DNA of 64,000 bases from Sporosarcina sp. FSL K6-1508. Its GTDB lineage: Bacteria; Bacillota; Bacilli; Bacillales_A; Planococcaceae. The stretch spans positions 2,491,001 through 2,555,000 of the forward strand of contig NZ_JBBOXF010000001.1 in the NCBI RefSeq assembly GCF_038007465.1. Reading direction: 5' to 3'. The notes under the pieces were generated by a model. That model did no database searches, was not told the origin of the DNA, and saw only the letters and a program-made list of their open reading frames with translations. A program made the position numbers and the translations under genes. Positions 45,923 to 53,954 of the stretch are shown here, piece by piece (the stretch's first letter is position 1; every line of letters begins with the position of its first letter).

Positions 45923-46339
45923 ATGGCTGGACCGGCACTTAAACAACTTCATTCCCACCGTGCAATTCATGAAGGCGGGCTTTCTGGAGCAGTTGGTAAG
46001 ACGGACGGTATGATGGACTTCTTAAAGCAGGGTGATCTTGAATTAGCGAACCAGGCAGCGGATGATCTGATTGAATACTGGAAGACGCGTGTTATCAGTC
46101 ATGCGGATGCAGAAGAGCAAGGATTTTATGACGAAGTCGCGGAACTGAAGCCAGAATTGAAAGAAGCGGTCGTTCAATTGACTAGGGATCACGATTTATT
46201 GCGAATTATTGTAAGAGACATTGAGCAATTGCGCGAAGAGGAGAACTTGAGCCCGGGCGTTCTTCACCGATTTCATGCTTTACTTGTCGTCAATGAAATA
46301 CATAGCCGTGATGAAGAACGTATGCTTTTTGAAAAATAA
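45923..46339 (+). CDS. Hemerythrin-like (HHE domain) protein
   Basis: A 138-residue four-helix protein with His and Glu/Asp residues placed as in hemerythrin-like domains: LHSHRAIHEGG, VISHADAEEQGFYDE, LTRDHDLLRI and NEIHSRDEERMLF. Such proteins bind a di-iron centre and are linked to oxygen, NO or iron handling; some repair iron-sulfur damage. ATG 45923 is 8 nt after GAAAGGATG; ATG 45914 overlaps that site. The OsmC neighbour upstream suggests an oxidative-stress theme, but a terminator separates the two. Confidence 0.82.
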   Translation: MAGPALKQLHSHRAIHEGGLSGAVGKTDGMMDFLKQGDLELANQAADDLIEYWKTRVISHADAEEQGFYDEVAELKPELKEAVVQLTRDHDLLRIIVRDIEQLREEENLSPGVLHRFHALLVVNEIHSRDEERMLFEK

Positions 46340-46348
46340 ACCAACAAC

Positions 46349-46374
46349 AAGCACCATAATCCGGTGCTTTTTTC
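46349..46374 (+). terminator. Terminator of the hemerythrin-like gene
   Basis: AAGCACC (46349-46355) pairs with GGTGCTT (46363-46369), followed by T residues. Confidence 0.8.
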
Positions 46375-46541
46375 TTCGTCTAAGCTCTACTACTTAGGAG
46401 CTCGGATCATAAAGAGTCTGGAAAGTTCATCGTACTGTCGTCAGTCCAGCATGCGATAAAGCATACCGCGTCGCGGGCCTGATATAAGGCTACCTTTCAT
46501 CTAAGGTGCTTTCGCTTTTGAAATTGATTACTAGTAAGGAG

Positions 46542-48320
46542 ATGGTCCAAATCGAAAAAGCCTTATCAATATTGACAACGTATTTTGGGTATCCTTCTTT
46601 CAGAACAGGGCAAGAAAAAGTAATTCGCGGTGTTATGCAAAATAAGGATACGCTTTGTGTTATGCCGACCGGAGGCGGAAAATCCGTTTGTTATCAGGTT
46701 CCTGCACTTGTGATGGAAGGGACTGTTCTTGTTATTTCACCGCTTATTTCTTTGATGAAAGACCAGGTCGATGCGCTTCATCAAGTAGGGATTCCCGCTG
46801 CATACATCAACAGTTCACTGTCTTCAGAGGAATACTTTGAGACGATGGAGAGAGCCGTTCTAGGCGAATTCCAGCTTCTATACGTGGCACCGGAACGTCT
46901 TGACTCACCGTCTTTCAAAAATCAGTTGCGGAGGATGACAATTCCAATGGTCGCCATCGACGAGGCACATTGTATTTCGCAATGGGGTCACGATTTCCGT
47001 CCAAGTTACCGAAATATCAGCAGCATTGTTTCTTTATTTGATGAAAAACCGGTTATTCTTGCGCTTACGGCTACGGCTACACCTGCTGTTCGGGAAGATA
47101 TTTGCAAACAGTTAGGAATCAGTGAAGAGAATACGGTAATGACTGGTTTTGAAAGGGCAAATCTTACTTTTTCCGTCGTTAAAGGTCAGGATCGCGAGAA
47201 ATTCGTGAAAGAGTATGTGCGAAAAAATGAAGGAGAAGCAGGAATCATTTATGCAGCTACACGGAAAGCTGTCGATTCTGTCCATGACATCCTTCAAAAA
47301 AGTGGGGTAAAAGTTGCGAAATATCATGCGGGACTGGGGGATATTGAACGCCAGTCTGGACAAGACCGCTTTTTAAATGACGAAGCTGCTGTCATGGTTG
47401 CGACGAATGCATTTGGCATGGGCATCGACAAATCCAACATCCGTTACGTCATCCATTACCAGATGCCGAAAAACATGGAAAGTTATTATCAGGAGGCAGG
47501 ACGTGCAGGCCGTGACGGGCTGGATAGTGCTTGTACAGTGCTGTTTTCATCACAAGATGTTCAGACACAACGTTTCTTAATTGATCAATCGCAAGACCAA
47601 AGTAGAATTCCAGCAGAGCTTGAAAAATTGCAGTCAATGATTGATTATTGTCATACAGAGACATGCCTTCAGAAGTTCATTATTATGTATTTTGGAGAGA
47701 CGAATGTTGTGGACTGCGGCCGCTGTGCCAATTGTACCGACACACGGGAAAGTGTGGACGTCACTGAAGACGTTCAAAAAGTATTATCCTGTGTGATACG
47801 AATGGGCCAACGATTTGGCAAGGCGATGATTGCACAAGTATTAACAGGTTCCCGGAACAAGAAAGTGATTGAATTCGGTTTCGATAAATTAACGACATAT
47901 GGTTTGATGAAAGGGCGCAGCGCAAAAGATATTTCCGACTTCATTGAGTTCATCATCTCGGAAAGTTATTTGGGGGTAGAAAATGGTCAATTTCCAACCA
48001 TTTACGTCAGTGAACAGGGGAAAGATGTGCTAACTGGCAAAGTGACCGTCAACCGAAAAGTATCGGTTATTACAGTGCAAGTTGCGAACGATGATCCATT
48101 ATTCGACCAGCTTCGTACACTTCGTATGAAATTGGCTCAAGAAGCGGGTGTACCGCCATTTGTCGTATTCTCAGATAAAACATTGCGAGATATGGCGGCA
48201 AGGATGCCAATCACGAATGATGAGTTCCTCGAAGTCAATGGTGTAGGGCTTGCAAAGTTGGAGAGATATGGAGAAGCTTTCATGGAAGAAATCAAAAATT
48301 TCCAGATGCAAAACGTTTAA
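46542..48320 (+). CDS. recQ: ATP-dependent DNA helicase RecQ
   Basis: A 3'-5' helicase of about 592 residues acting in recombination and fork repair. Motifs: FRTGQEKVIRG (motif 0), MPTGGGKSVCYQVPAL (Walker A), VAIDEAHCISQWGHDFRP (DEAH with aromatic loop), ALTATATPAV, and QEAGRAGRDG (motif VI). The RQC zinc site is YCHTETCLQKF with CGRCANC, and a C-terminal HRDC domain ends the protein. The start is uncertain: ATG 46542 directly touches AAGGAG (46536-46541); TTG 46518 is 9 nt after AAGGTG; ATC 46551 has ideal spacing to AAGGAG. Homology needs residues from about 46551 on. Confidence 0.94.
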   Translation: MVQIEKALSILTTYFGYPSFRTGQEKVIRGVMQNKDTLCVMPTGGGKSVCYQVPALVMEGTVLVISPLISLMKDQVDALHQVGIPAAYINSSLSSEEYFETMERAVLGEFQLLYVAPERLDSPSFKNQLRRMTIPMVAIDEAHCISQWGHDFRPSYRNISSIVSLFDEKPVILALTATATPAVREDICKQLGISEENTVMTGFERANLTFSVVKGQDREKFVKEYVRKNEGEAGIIYAATRKAVDSVHDILQKSGVKVAKYHAGLGDIERQSGQDRFLNDEAAVMVATNAFGMGIDKSNIRYVIHYQMPKNMESYYQEAGRAGRDGLDSACTVLFSSQDVQTQRFLIDQSQDQSRIPAELEKLQSMIDYCHTETCLQKFIIMYFGETNVVDCGRCANCTDTRESVDVTEDVQKVLSCVIRMGQRFGKAMIAQVLTGSRNKKVIEFGFDKLTTYGLMKGRSAKDISDFIEFIISESYLGVENGQFPTIYVSEQGKDVLTGKVTVNRKVSVITVQVANDDPLFDQLRTLRMKLAQEAGVPPFVVFSDKTLRDMAARMPITNDEFLEVNGVGLAKLERYGEAFMEEIKNFQMQNV

Positions 48321-48331
48321 TGATCGTGAAT

Positions 48332-48380
48332 AAAGGAGGTAGACTACATTTCCAATCGGGATGCAGTCTGCCTCTTTTTT
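48332..48380. terminator. Terminator between recQ and the DUF488 gene
   Basis: AAAGGAGGTAGACT (48332-48345) pairs with AGTCTGCCTCTTT (48365-48377) with a bulge and a mismatch, followed by T residues. It lies between convergent genes. Confidence 0.75.
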
Positions 48381-48924
48381 AGTTCGGATACACAACTGAT
48401 CCATCTTTACGTAATTCAGGTTGCGCTCCCCATTGACCAGGTTTATGTTCAACGATTTCAGTTACCCCTTTAGAACCATCAAGGATATGAAGAACAGACC
48501 ATCCGTTCAACGAAAGCCGATTGCTGATCAATAAACGATGACAGCGTGCCGGATGGCGCTCTGAACAACAATATGCCACTCTGTCTTTTGAGGCTAACTC
48601 CTTCAATTGTGTAAGCCCTTTTAGAAATTCGCATTCAAGGGAATAGTCTGCATAGTTATGGAAGGATTGATTATTCCACCCATCATTTATTTCATCGTCC
48701 ACTGTCTTGGATTTATTTCTTCTGCCGCCAAGTTCTTTATTATGTACATATGAGATACCAGAATGAGGCAACCAGATGCTCATTTCATCTTTATGGAAGT
48801 GTGGAAATTTTCGACTTCCGGGAAATGCGCGCACATCAACAAGGGTCTCTATTTTTGCGTCATTTAGCAGTTCCAAAAATTCTTCTTTTGTATGTGTAGA
48901 ATGACCAACCGTAAAAATATCCAT
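48379..48924 (-). CDS. DUF488 family protein
   Basis: A 181-residue cytoplasmic protein. The DUF488 signature is clear: MDIFTVGHSTHTKEEFLELL, LVDVRAFPGSRKFPHF and CCSERHPARCHRLLISNRL. The Cys-His-Cys cluster in the last motif may bind a ligand or metal. The family is widespread and uncharacterised, with occasional links to DNA repair neighbourhoods; here recQ converges with it. ATG 48924 follows a GGGAGGGGG stretch. Confidence 0.9.
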   Translation of the reverse strand: MDIFTVGHSTHTKEEFLELLNDAKIETLVDVRAFPGSRKFPHFHKDEMSIWLPHSGISYVHNKELGGRRNKSKTVDDEINDGWNNQSFHNYADYSLECEFLKGLTQLKELASKDRVAYCCSERHPARCHRLLISNRLSLNGWSVLHILDGSKGVTEIVEHKPGQWGAQPELRKDGSVVYPN

Positions 48925-48986
48925 AAGAAAACCCCCTCCCTACTTATTTAATTCCACAAAGTAGGGAGGGGTAAACGTTCACTGTA

Positions 48987-49628
48987 TTAAGCTCTGACAT
49001 TTTCCATGTTGAGCTTTTCTTTTCTCTCTGTTCTTTTGCAGATTGCAACAAGTGCATAAACAATTGGTGTATCCAGAATGGCGACGATAAACTTGAAGAT
49101 ATATTGACTGAAGATCATTCCGATTAAAACACCTAGCGGCATTGTGCCATAAAAAGCAATCGATATAAAAATCGCCGTATCGACTAGCTGACTCACCATC
49201 GTGGATGCATTATTTCGGATCCATAATTTCTTTGTGCCATGTCGTTTTTTTAGTTTATCAAAAATTGCAACATCGAGGTTCTGGCTTATAAGGTAAGCAA
49301 CCAAACTCGCGATTGTCACACGGAAGCCTGCACTGAAAATCGTTTCGAATGATTGTTGATGTTCGTAAAATGGTGCTGCAGGTAACTTAATTGCAATCCA
49401 GATGAAAAGGATTGCGAAAAGCTGTGCAATAAACCCGGTTAGGACGGTTCTTCTAGCGGCTTCTTTTCCGTAGGCCTCTGTTATGACATCCAGGAGCGGA
49501 TAGGTGCAAACATAAATAAGTGCAGCGGCCGGCAATACAATCCAGTCGCCGATACTGAATAATTTCACTGCCAATATATTGGACAAAATCAATAATCCGA
49601 CGAAAAGCCCATTCAAATAATAAAGCAT
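48987..49628 (-). CDS. Queuosine precursor transporter (YhhQ family)
   Basis: A 213-residue membrane protein with about six hydrophobic segments. VISQ-like elements of the family are seen in YVCTYPLLDVITEAYGKEAAR and LISQNLDVAIFDKLKKRHGTKK. YhhQ/QPTR proteins import preQ0, preQ1 or queuine. It follows queF by 17 bp on the same transcript under the preQ1 riboswitch, so import and reduction of the precursor are controlled together. ATG 49628 with AAGAGGTG upstream is the start. Confidence 0.9.
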   Translation of the reverse strand: MLYYLNGLFVGLLILSNILAVKLFSIGDWIVLPAAALIYVCTYPLLDVITEAYGKEAARRTVLTGFIAQLFAILFIWIAIKLPAAPFYEHQQSFETIFSAGFRVTIASLVAYLISQNLDVAIFDKLKKRHGTKKLWIRNNASTMVSQLVDTAIFISIAFYGTMPLGVLIGMIFSQYIFKFIVAILDTPIVYALVAICKRTERKEKLNMENVRA

Positions 49629-49645
49629 AGTTGCTACACCTCTTC

Positions 49646-50143
49646 TTATCGGTTATCAATTTTTTCCGGATACATATCGTGATTCATCATACGGTGTTCT
49701 GCCATTTCTTCATATTTCGTTCCCGGTTTGCCGTAGTTGCAGTAAGGGTCAATTGACAACCCACCACGTGGAGTGAATTTCCCCCACACTTCGATATAGC
49801 GCGGTTCAATCAGGTTAATTAAATCATTCATAATAATATTGACGCAGTCTTCATGGAAATCACCATGATTGCGGAAACTAAACAAATACAATTTAAGTGC
49901 TTTACTTTCCACTAGTTTTTTATCCGGCACGAAACTGATATACATCGTAGCAAAATCGGGTTGGCCCGTCATCGGACAAAGTGATGTAAACTCCGGACAG
50001 TTGAATTTGACGAAGTAATCGCGTTCCACATGCATATTGTCGACAGCCTCTAAAATGTCGGGATTGTACTCGAACAAGTATTTCGTGTTTTGATTGCCGA
50101 GCAAAGTTAAGTCGGTCAATGTTGATTCATCTCTTCCAGCCAA
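49646..50143 (-). CDS. queF: NADPH-dependent preQ0 reductase QueF
   Basis: The 165-residue unimodular QueF reduces the nitrile preQ0 to preQ1 for queuosine in tRNA. The active-site Cys is in [18 protein letters not shown], and the substrate Glu and His are in [23 protein letters not shown] (shortened here to its ends [18 protein letters not shown]). TTG at 50143 is 8 nt after GGGAGG, which itself is in a hairpin. It is the first gene of the riboswitch-controlled queF-yhhQ operon; de novo genes queC, D and E are not in this window. Confidence 0.95.
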   Translation of the reverse strand: MAGRDESTLTDLTLLGNQNTKYLFEYNPDILEAVDNMHVERDYFVKFNCPEFTSLCPMTGQPDFATMYISFVPDKKLVESKALKLYLFSFRNHGDFHEDCVNIIMNDLINLIEPRYIEVWGKFTPRGGLSIDPYCNYGKPGTKYEEMAEHRMMNHDMYPEKIDNR

Positions 50144-50151
50144 TTAAAAAA

Positions 50152-50178
50152 ACCTCCCGTATAATTTGTCAGGGAGGT
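50152..50178 (-). promoter_or_regulatory. Hairpin sequestering the queF Shine-Dalgarno
   Basis: On the minus strand ACCTCCC (50178-50172) pairs perfectly with GGGAGGT (50158-50152), which is the queF ribosome binding site. A T-run follows the right arm, so it can also look like a second terminator. Confidence 0.7.
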
Positions 50179-50190
50179 CCATAGGCGCCG

Positions 50191-50220
50191 AAAAAAAGAG
50201 CCATGTCGAATGGACATGGC
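50191..50220 (-). terminator. Expression-platform terminator of the preQ1 riboswitch
   Basis: On the minus strand GCCATGTC (50220-50213) pairs with GACATGGC (50207-50200) over a 5-nt loop, followed by TCTTTTTTT. Confidence 0.88.
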
Positions 50221-50234
50221 GTAGATTCCGTCAT

Positions 50235-50269
50235 CCATAGTTTTTTATAGAGGGTCGCTATGAACCTCT
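50235..50269 (-). promoter_or_regulatory. preQ1-I riboswitch aptamer
   Basis: The minus strand reads AGAGGTTCATAGCGACCCTC followed by TATAAAAAACTATGG. The P1 stem (AGAGG/CCTCT), the loop TTC-TAGC-A/G-A-CCC and the A-rich tail TATAAAAAACTA match the preQ1 class I consensus of the B. subtilis queC leader. Ligand binding forms an H-type pseudoknot that would free the terminator and shut off queF-yhhQ. Confidence 0.93.
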
Positions 50270-50301
50270 CCCGAACAGGGTTATTCGTTTCGTCTCTGAC
50301 A

Positions 50302-51468
50302 TTAAACGACTGAAGATGATTTGTCAATAGACCCTTTTTTCTTCAATCCGATCAGAGTATATAGTGCGACTGCCAGCAAGATGAACCCTGTCAACATGAA
50401 AGCCCCTTGGAAGTCCAGATTCAGAAGACCAATCACACCTGATCCTGCAACCACACCAATCGAGAAGAACGCGTAAAAGTACCCATATGCTTTCCCGCGG
50501 AATTCAGCCGAAGATGAATCGATCAGCAGTGAATTGATGGATGGAAACAGGAAAGCGAATCCTGCACCATAAATAGCCATTGCTAGATACAAGTTAGTCA
50601 ATTCCTCGATTTGGCTCAGGAACAACATACTCACTCCCATAAGTGATATACCGAATGCTAGTGTCACAACTGGCCGAACCCGGTCAAATATCCGATTGAT
50701 CGGCAATAAAAAGATCAGAATTGCGACTACACCGAATGTGCTCAGCAAAATACCGGTTGTTTTTGTATCAAATCCAAGCGACTCAACTTTTAAAGGCAGG
50801 ACAAGGGCAAGTACACCCTGTGAAAACATTAAAAAGAACGCTCCTGCAAATGCTCTGACCATTCCAGGATGGCGGAATAGGTGGATGACCCGAAAATTTT
50901 CCGCTTTTTGTGAAGATTGTTTTCGCACATATGTAAACGAACGAAGAACGAAGAATGCAAGTATTGCCAGTAACATCATGATGCCGCCGTTGACCGTCAT
51001 AATGAAAGGCGTGCTTGTTTTAGCAGCAACAATTCCGCCATACGCCGGACCAACAATTGCAGCCATTCCGACAAATGCACCTGAAATTGCAACACTTTTA
51101 CCACGTTTCGATTCTTCTGCACGGTTTGCCAGAAAAGTGAAAGCCGCAGGGACAATCAAGCCTTCCATGAAACCATGGACAAATCGGACACCAAGCAGTG
51201 ACATCGGACCGGATACGACTGTATAAAAGAAGAGGGATAACGCTGATGCGAACAGACCCAATACGAGTATGAGGAACGGTCCTCTTTTGTCAGTCATGAA
51301 ACCGGAAATGATATTCCCGATTGTATTTGAGAATGAATACATACCGACCACAAGTCCGACCAAAAATGGCGTTGCACCAAGTGATAATGCAAACGGGCTC
51401 ATCACGGGCAGTTGCGAAAATAAATCAAAAAACGAGAAAAATACAATAAGATAAACAAAACCGCGCAT
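50302..51468 (-). CDS. MFS transporter
   Basis: A 388-residue major facilitator with about 12 membrane segments. The loop 2-3 motif is GFMTDKRGPFLILV (G-x-x-x-D-R/K-x-G-R-like), and a long loop with RKQSSQKAENFRV splits the two halves. It resembles drug-efflux or sugar-efflux type MFS proteins; the substrate is unknown. ATG 51468 follows AAAAGAGG; an upstream in-frame TTG at 51486 overlaps that site. It ends 33 bp before the preQ1 aptamer without an obvious terminator, so readthrough into the queF leader is possible. Confidence 0.85.
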   Translation of the reverse strand: MRGFVYLIVFFSFFDLFSQLPVMSPFALSLGATPFLVGLVVGMYSFSNTIGNIISGFMTDKRGPFLILVLGLFASALSLFFYTVVSGPMSLLGVRFVHGFMEGLIVPAAFTFLANRAEESKRGKSVAISGAFVGMAAIVGPAYGGIVAAKTSTPFIMTVNGGIMMLLAILAFFVLRSFTYVRKQSSQKAENFRVIHLFRHPGMVRAFAGAFFLMFSQGVLALVLPLKVESLGFDTKTTGILLSTFGVVAILIFLLPINRIFDRVRPVVTLAFGISLMGVSMLFLSQIEELTNLYLAMAIYGAGFAFLFPSINSLLIDSSSAEFRGKAYGYFYAFFSIGVVAGSGVIGLLNLDFQGAFMLTGFILLAVALYTLIGLKKKGSIDKSSSVV

Positions 51469-51631
51469 ATTAAAGCCTCTTTTCAAATGATAGATACCCT
51501 AGTATACTTTAGCATTTTTTAGACCTAAGGGGAAAAGGACAGATTGTGAACAATACATATTCTTTGGCAATTAATGAAGGATAACGATAAGATTAATGAA
51601 ATATATGAATGGATAAAGGGGGAAACGGTGA

Positions 51632-52738
51632 GTGGGCTTTCTTAAAAACTTATTTAAAAAGCAAGACGATACTGAAATTGTCAATGAAATCGAAAAGCAA
51701 TATATTTTCGTTCAGCTTGACTTGGAGCATTATTACGAACCGTTTTATGCAAGGGATTTGTTAAATAAGCCAGCGGTAGATTTGAAGCGACCTGAATATA
51801 TGGGTGTTCACAATTCATTCGCCGCAGGAGCGTCACTAATCCCGCATATCAAAGCAGATACTTCCCTTGAATTGTTCATTCAAACCGATCATTTCGATTT
51901 GGAGAAAGTCATCAAAGCGGGTATTACGGTGAAACATGCGCAATCATCCGTTGATAGGATAGTGATGGAAGCAATTATTTGGAAGAGTGACGGTCGGGTG
52001 GATACGATTCCATTTATGCTGAATATCCGTATTGATGACGAGAAATCGAGATTGGCTGCTGCATTAATCAGTGTTCAAAAAGAGATTCCATTCTATTTTG
52101 GACGAGTTATGAATGAAGTGTTCACAATCGAAAAGCAATTGCTTGTAAACATGCCGGAAGCGGTCCAAGAAGATCTGCAAATCACTTTCGCAGAACTGTA
52201 TAGTGACGAACCCAGAAAATCCGGACCATTCATCGAGCTGGAAAGCCTAACAGAACGTGAAATGACGACCACCGGATGGGTCATGCATTTTGATAATGGG
52301 AAGTTGGGGACAGAGCTAGATTTATCTTTGATGAAAATAAAAATTCTGCGTACAGCTTTTGATAAGATTAACCGTCTAGGTGTCAAAGGCAAGTTTACTG
52401 GATGGATTGCAGAAAATGTAGCGGATCCAAGCGGAACGGGTTTATACGGTGAGACGACGACGTTTATCTTTAGATCATCAGAATCGATGTATGGCAATGA
52501 AAAAGTGCATAGTGAAATTTTGCAATATATGAACTCGTTAAAAGGATTTATTCGTGAGGACAGCGGCTATCCGCTCCAGTACGAAGGCCTTCCTGTGCTG
52601 AGACAAACTGGCGGTAGCTATGGGTTCGTTGCGATTGATGAAGATTTTCTTGTGAAAGCAGACGAGTTATATAGAAAAATGACCAATAAAGAGATAAACT
52701 TATACCATAAATTGCTGAAACTGAATGCAAGAGATTGA
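51632..52738 (+). CDS. Protein of unknown function (368 aa)
   Basis: I do not recognise this protein. It is soluble, with no signal peptide or membrane segment. It starts MGFLKNLFKKQDDTEIVNEI, an amphipathic basic N-terminus of the sort that can bind membranes, and continues with alternating beta-like and helical stretches, for example NMPEAVQEDLQITFAELYSD and VMHFDNGKLGTELDLSLMKI. There is one WIAENVADPSGTGLYGE loop with Gly turns. No Cys is present. GTG 51632 is 9 nt after AAAGGGGG. It ends 16 bp before the ddh start, whose ribosome binding site overlaps its end, so the two are probably co-transcribed. Confidence 0.7.
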   Translation: MGFLKNLFKKQDDTEIVNEIEKQYIFVQLDLEHYYEPFYARDLLNKPAVDLKRPEYMGVHNSFAAGASLIPHIKADTSLELFIQTDHFDLEKVIKAGITVKHAQSSVDRIVMEAIIWKSDGRVDTIPFMLNIRIDDEKSRLAAALISVQKEIPFYFGRVMNEVFTIEKQLLVNMPEAVQEDLQITFAELYSDEPRKSGPFIELESLTEREMTTTGWVMHFDNGKLGTELDLSLMKIKILRTAFDKINRLGVKGKFTGWIAENVADPSGTGLYGETTTFIFRSSESMYGNEKVHSEILQYMNSLKGFIREDSGYPLQYEGLPVLRQTGGSYGFVAIDEDFLVKADELYRKMTNKEINLYHKLLKLNARD

Positions 52739-52754
52739 AAGGGGAAATATAACG

Positions 52755-53735
52755 ATGACGATCAGAGTTGGAATTGCAGGTTACGGAAATTTGGGACGTG
52801 GTGTTGAATCCGCAATTGGTCAAAATAAAGATATGGAACTGGTCGGCGTGTTTACAAGAAGAAATCCGGAAGACGTGAAATTGCTGAATGGCAATATACC
52901 CGTTCATATGATGGATGACATTCAAAAATATACTGATGCAATTGATGTACTCATCCTTTGCGGCGGATCGAAAAATGATCTACCTGAGCAGGGCCCGGCA
53001 CTATCAACTTTATTCAACACGGTGGACAGCTTTGATACACATGCCAAAATTCCAGGTTATTTTGAAGCGGTCGATGCATCTGCAAAACCGAATGGTAAGA
53101 CTGCAATCATTTCTGTCGGCTGGGATCCGGGTTTATTCTCCATCAACCGTTTATACGGCGAGGCCGTTTTATCGGAAGGCGCGACATACACATTTTGGGG
53201 CAAAGGATTGAGCCAAGGACATTCCGATGCGCTCAGAAGAATTGAGGGGGTTAAAGGTGCCGTCCAGTATACGATTCCTGTTCCGGACGCAGTTGACCGA
53301 GTACGCGGTGGCTCGTTGCCTGAATTGACGACGCGTGAGAAGCATACCCGCGAATGTTACGTAGTTTTAGAGGATGGCGTTGACGCAGAAAACGTGAGAA
53401 ATACGATCGTGACGATGCCCGACTACTTCACTGACTATGACACGACAGTAACATTCATTACGGCGGAGGAATTAAAAAGGGAACACTCAGCGATGCCACA
53501 TGGCGGTTTCGTAATTCGCAGCGGCAAGACAGGTGAAGGCAACGCACAAGTGATGGAGTACTCATTGAAACTAGATAGCAATCCCGAATTTACGTCAAGC
53601 GTACTTGTTGCATATGCACGTGCAGCTTACAGGTTAAATCAAAACGGTGAAACGGGTGCAAAAACAGTATTTGATATCGCTCCTGGTTTGCTATCGCCGA
53701 AAAGCGCTGCAGATTTGCGGAAAGAATTGCTATAA
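52755..53735 (+). CDS. ddh: meso-Diaminopimelate D-dehydrogenase
   Basis: The 326-residue NADPH enzyme makes meso-diaminopimelate from tetrahydrodipicolinate in one step, a short route to lysine and cell-wall precursors. GIAGYGNLGRGVE is the Rossmann motif; VFTRRNPEDVK, LCGGSKNDLPEQGP, VDSFDTHAKIPGYFE and VGWDPGLFSINRLYGE are diagnostic of Ddh. The gene is known from Lysinibacillus/Bacillus sphaericus and Corynebacterium but not from B. subtilis. ATG 52755 follows GAAAGGGGAAATATAACG. It is probably co-transcribed with the preceding unknown gene. Confidence 0.94.
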   Translation: MTIRVGIAGYGNLGRGVESAIGQNKDMELVGVFTRRNPEDVKLLNGNIPVHMMDDIQKYTDAIDVLILCGGSKNDLPEQGPALSTLFNTVDSFDTHAKIPGYFEAVDASAKPNGKTAIISVGWDPGLFSINRLYGEAVLSEGATYTFWGKGLSQGHSDALRRIEGVKGAVQYTIPVPDAVDRVRGGSLPELTTREKHTRECYVVLEDGVDAENVRNTIVTMPDYFTDYDTTVTFITAEELKREHSAMPHGGFVIRSGKTGEGNAQVMEYSLKLDSNPEFTSSVLVAYARAAYRLNQNGETGAKTVFDIAPGLLSPKSAADLRKELL

Positions 53736-53749
53736 AACGACTTGGATCT

Positions 53750-53765
53750 GGGTGACAGTCACCTA
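53750..53765. repeat. GGTGACAGTCACC palindrome (copy 1)
   Basis: A near-perfect palindrome GGTGAC-A-GTCACC followed by TAGGCAATTCTGA. The same core with a similar right flank (GCGCAATTC) is at 57721-57751. It looks like a small dispersed palindromic element. Confidence 0.55.
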
Positions 53766-53820
53766 GGCAATTCTGAAACAAACACAACAATCATGTTAAT
53801 TATGTTTCTTTGTATAATTT

Positions 53821-53866
53821 GAAAACTATCCCTCGATCGTTCTAATGATTGAGGGATAGTTTTCAT
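53821..53866. terminator. Terminator between ddh and ysdC
   Basis: GAAAACTATCCCTC (53821-53834) pairs perfectly with GAGGGATAGTTTTC (53851-53864). Confidence 0.8.
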
Positions 53867-53954
53867 CTGATAATTTTAAATCCGAAATGTTTTGATAATG
53901 ATCTTCATTTCGCATATACTACTCTTGTACAACATATTTAGGAGGTCGAAGGAA

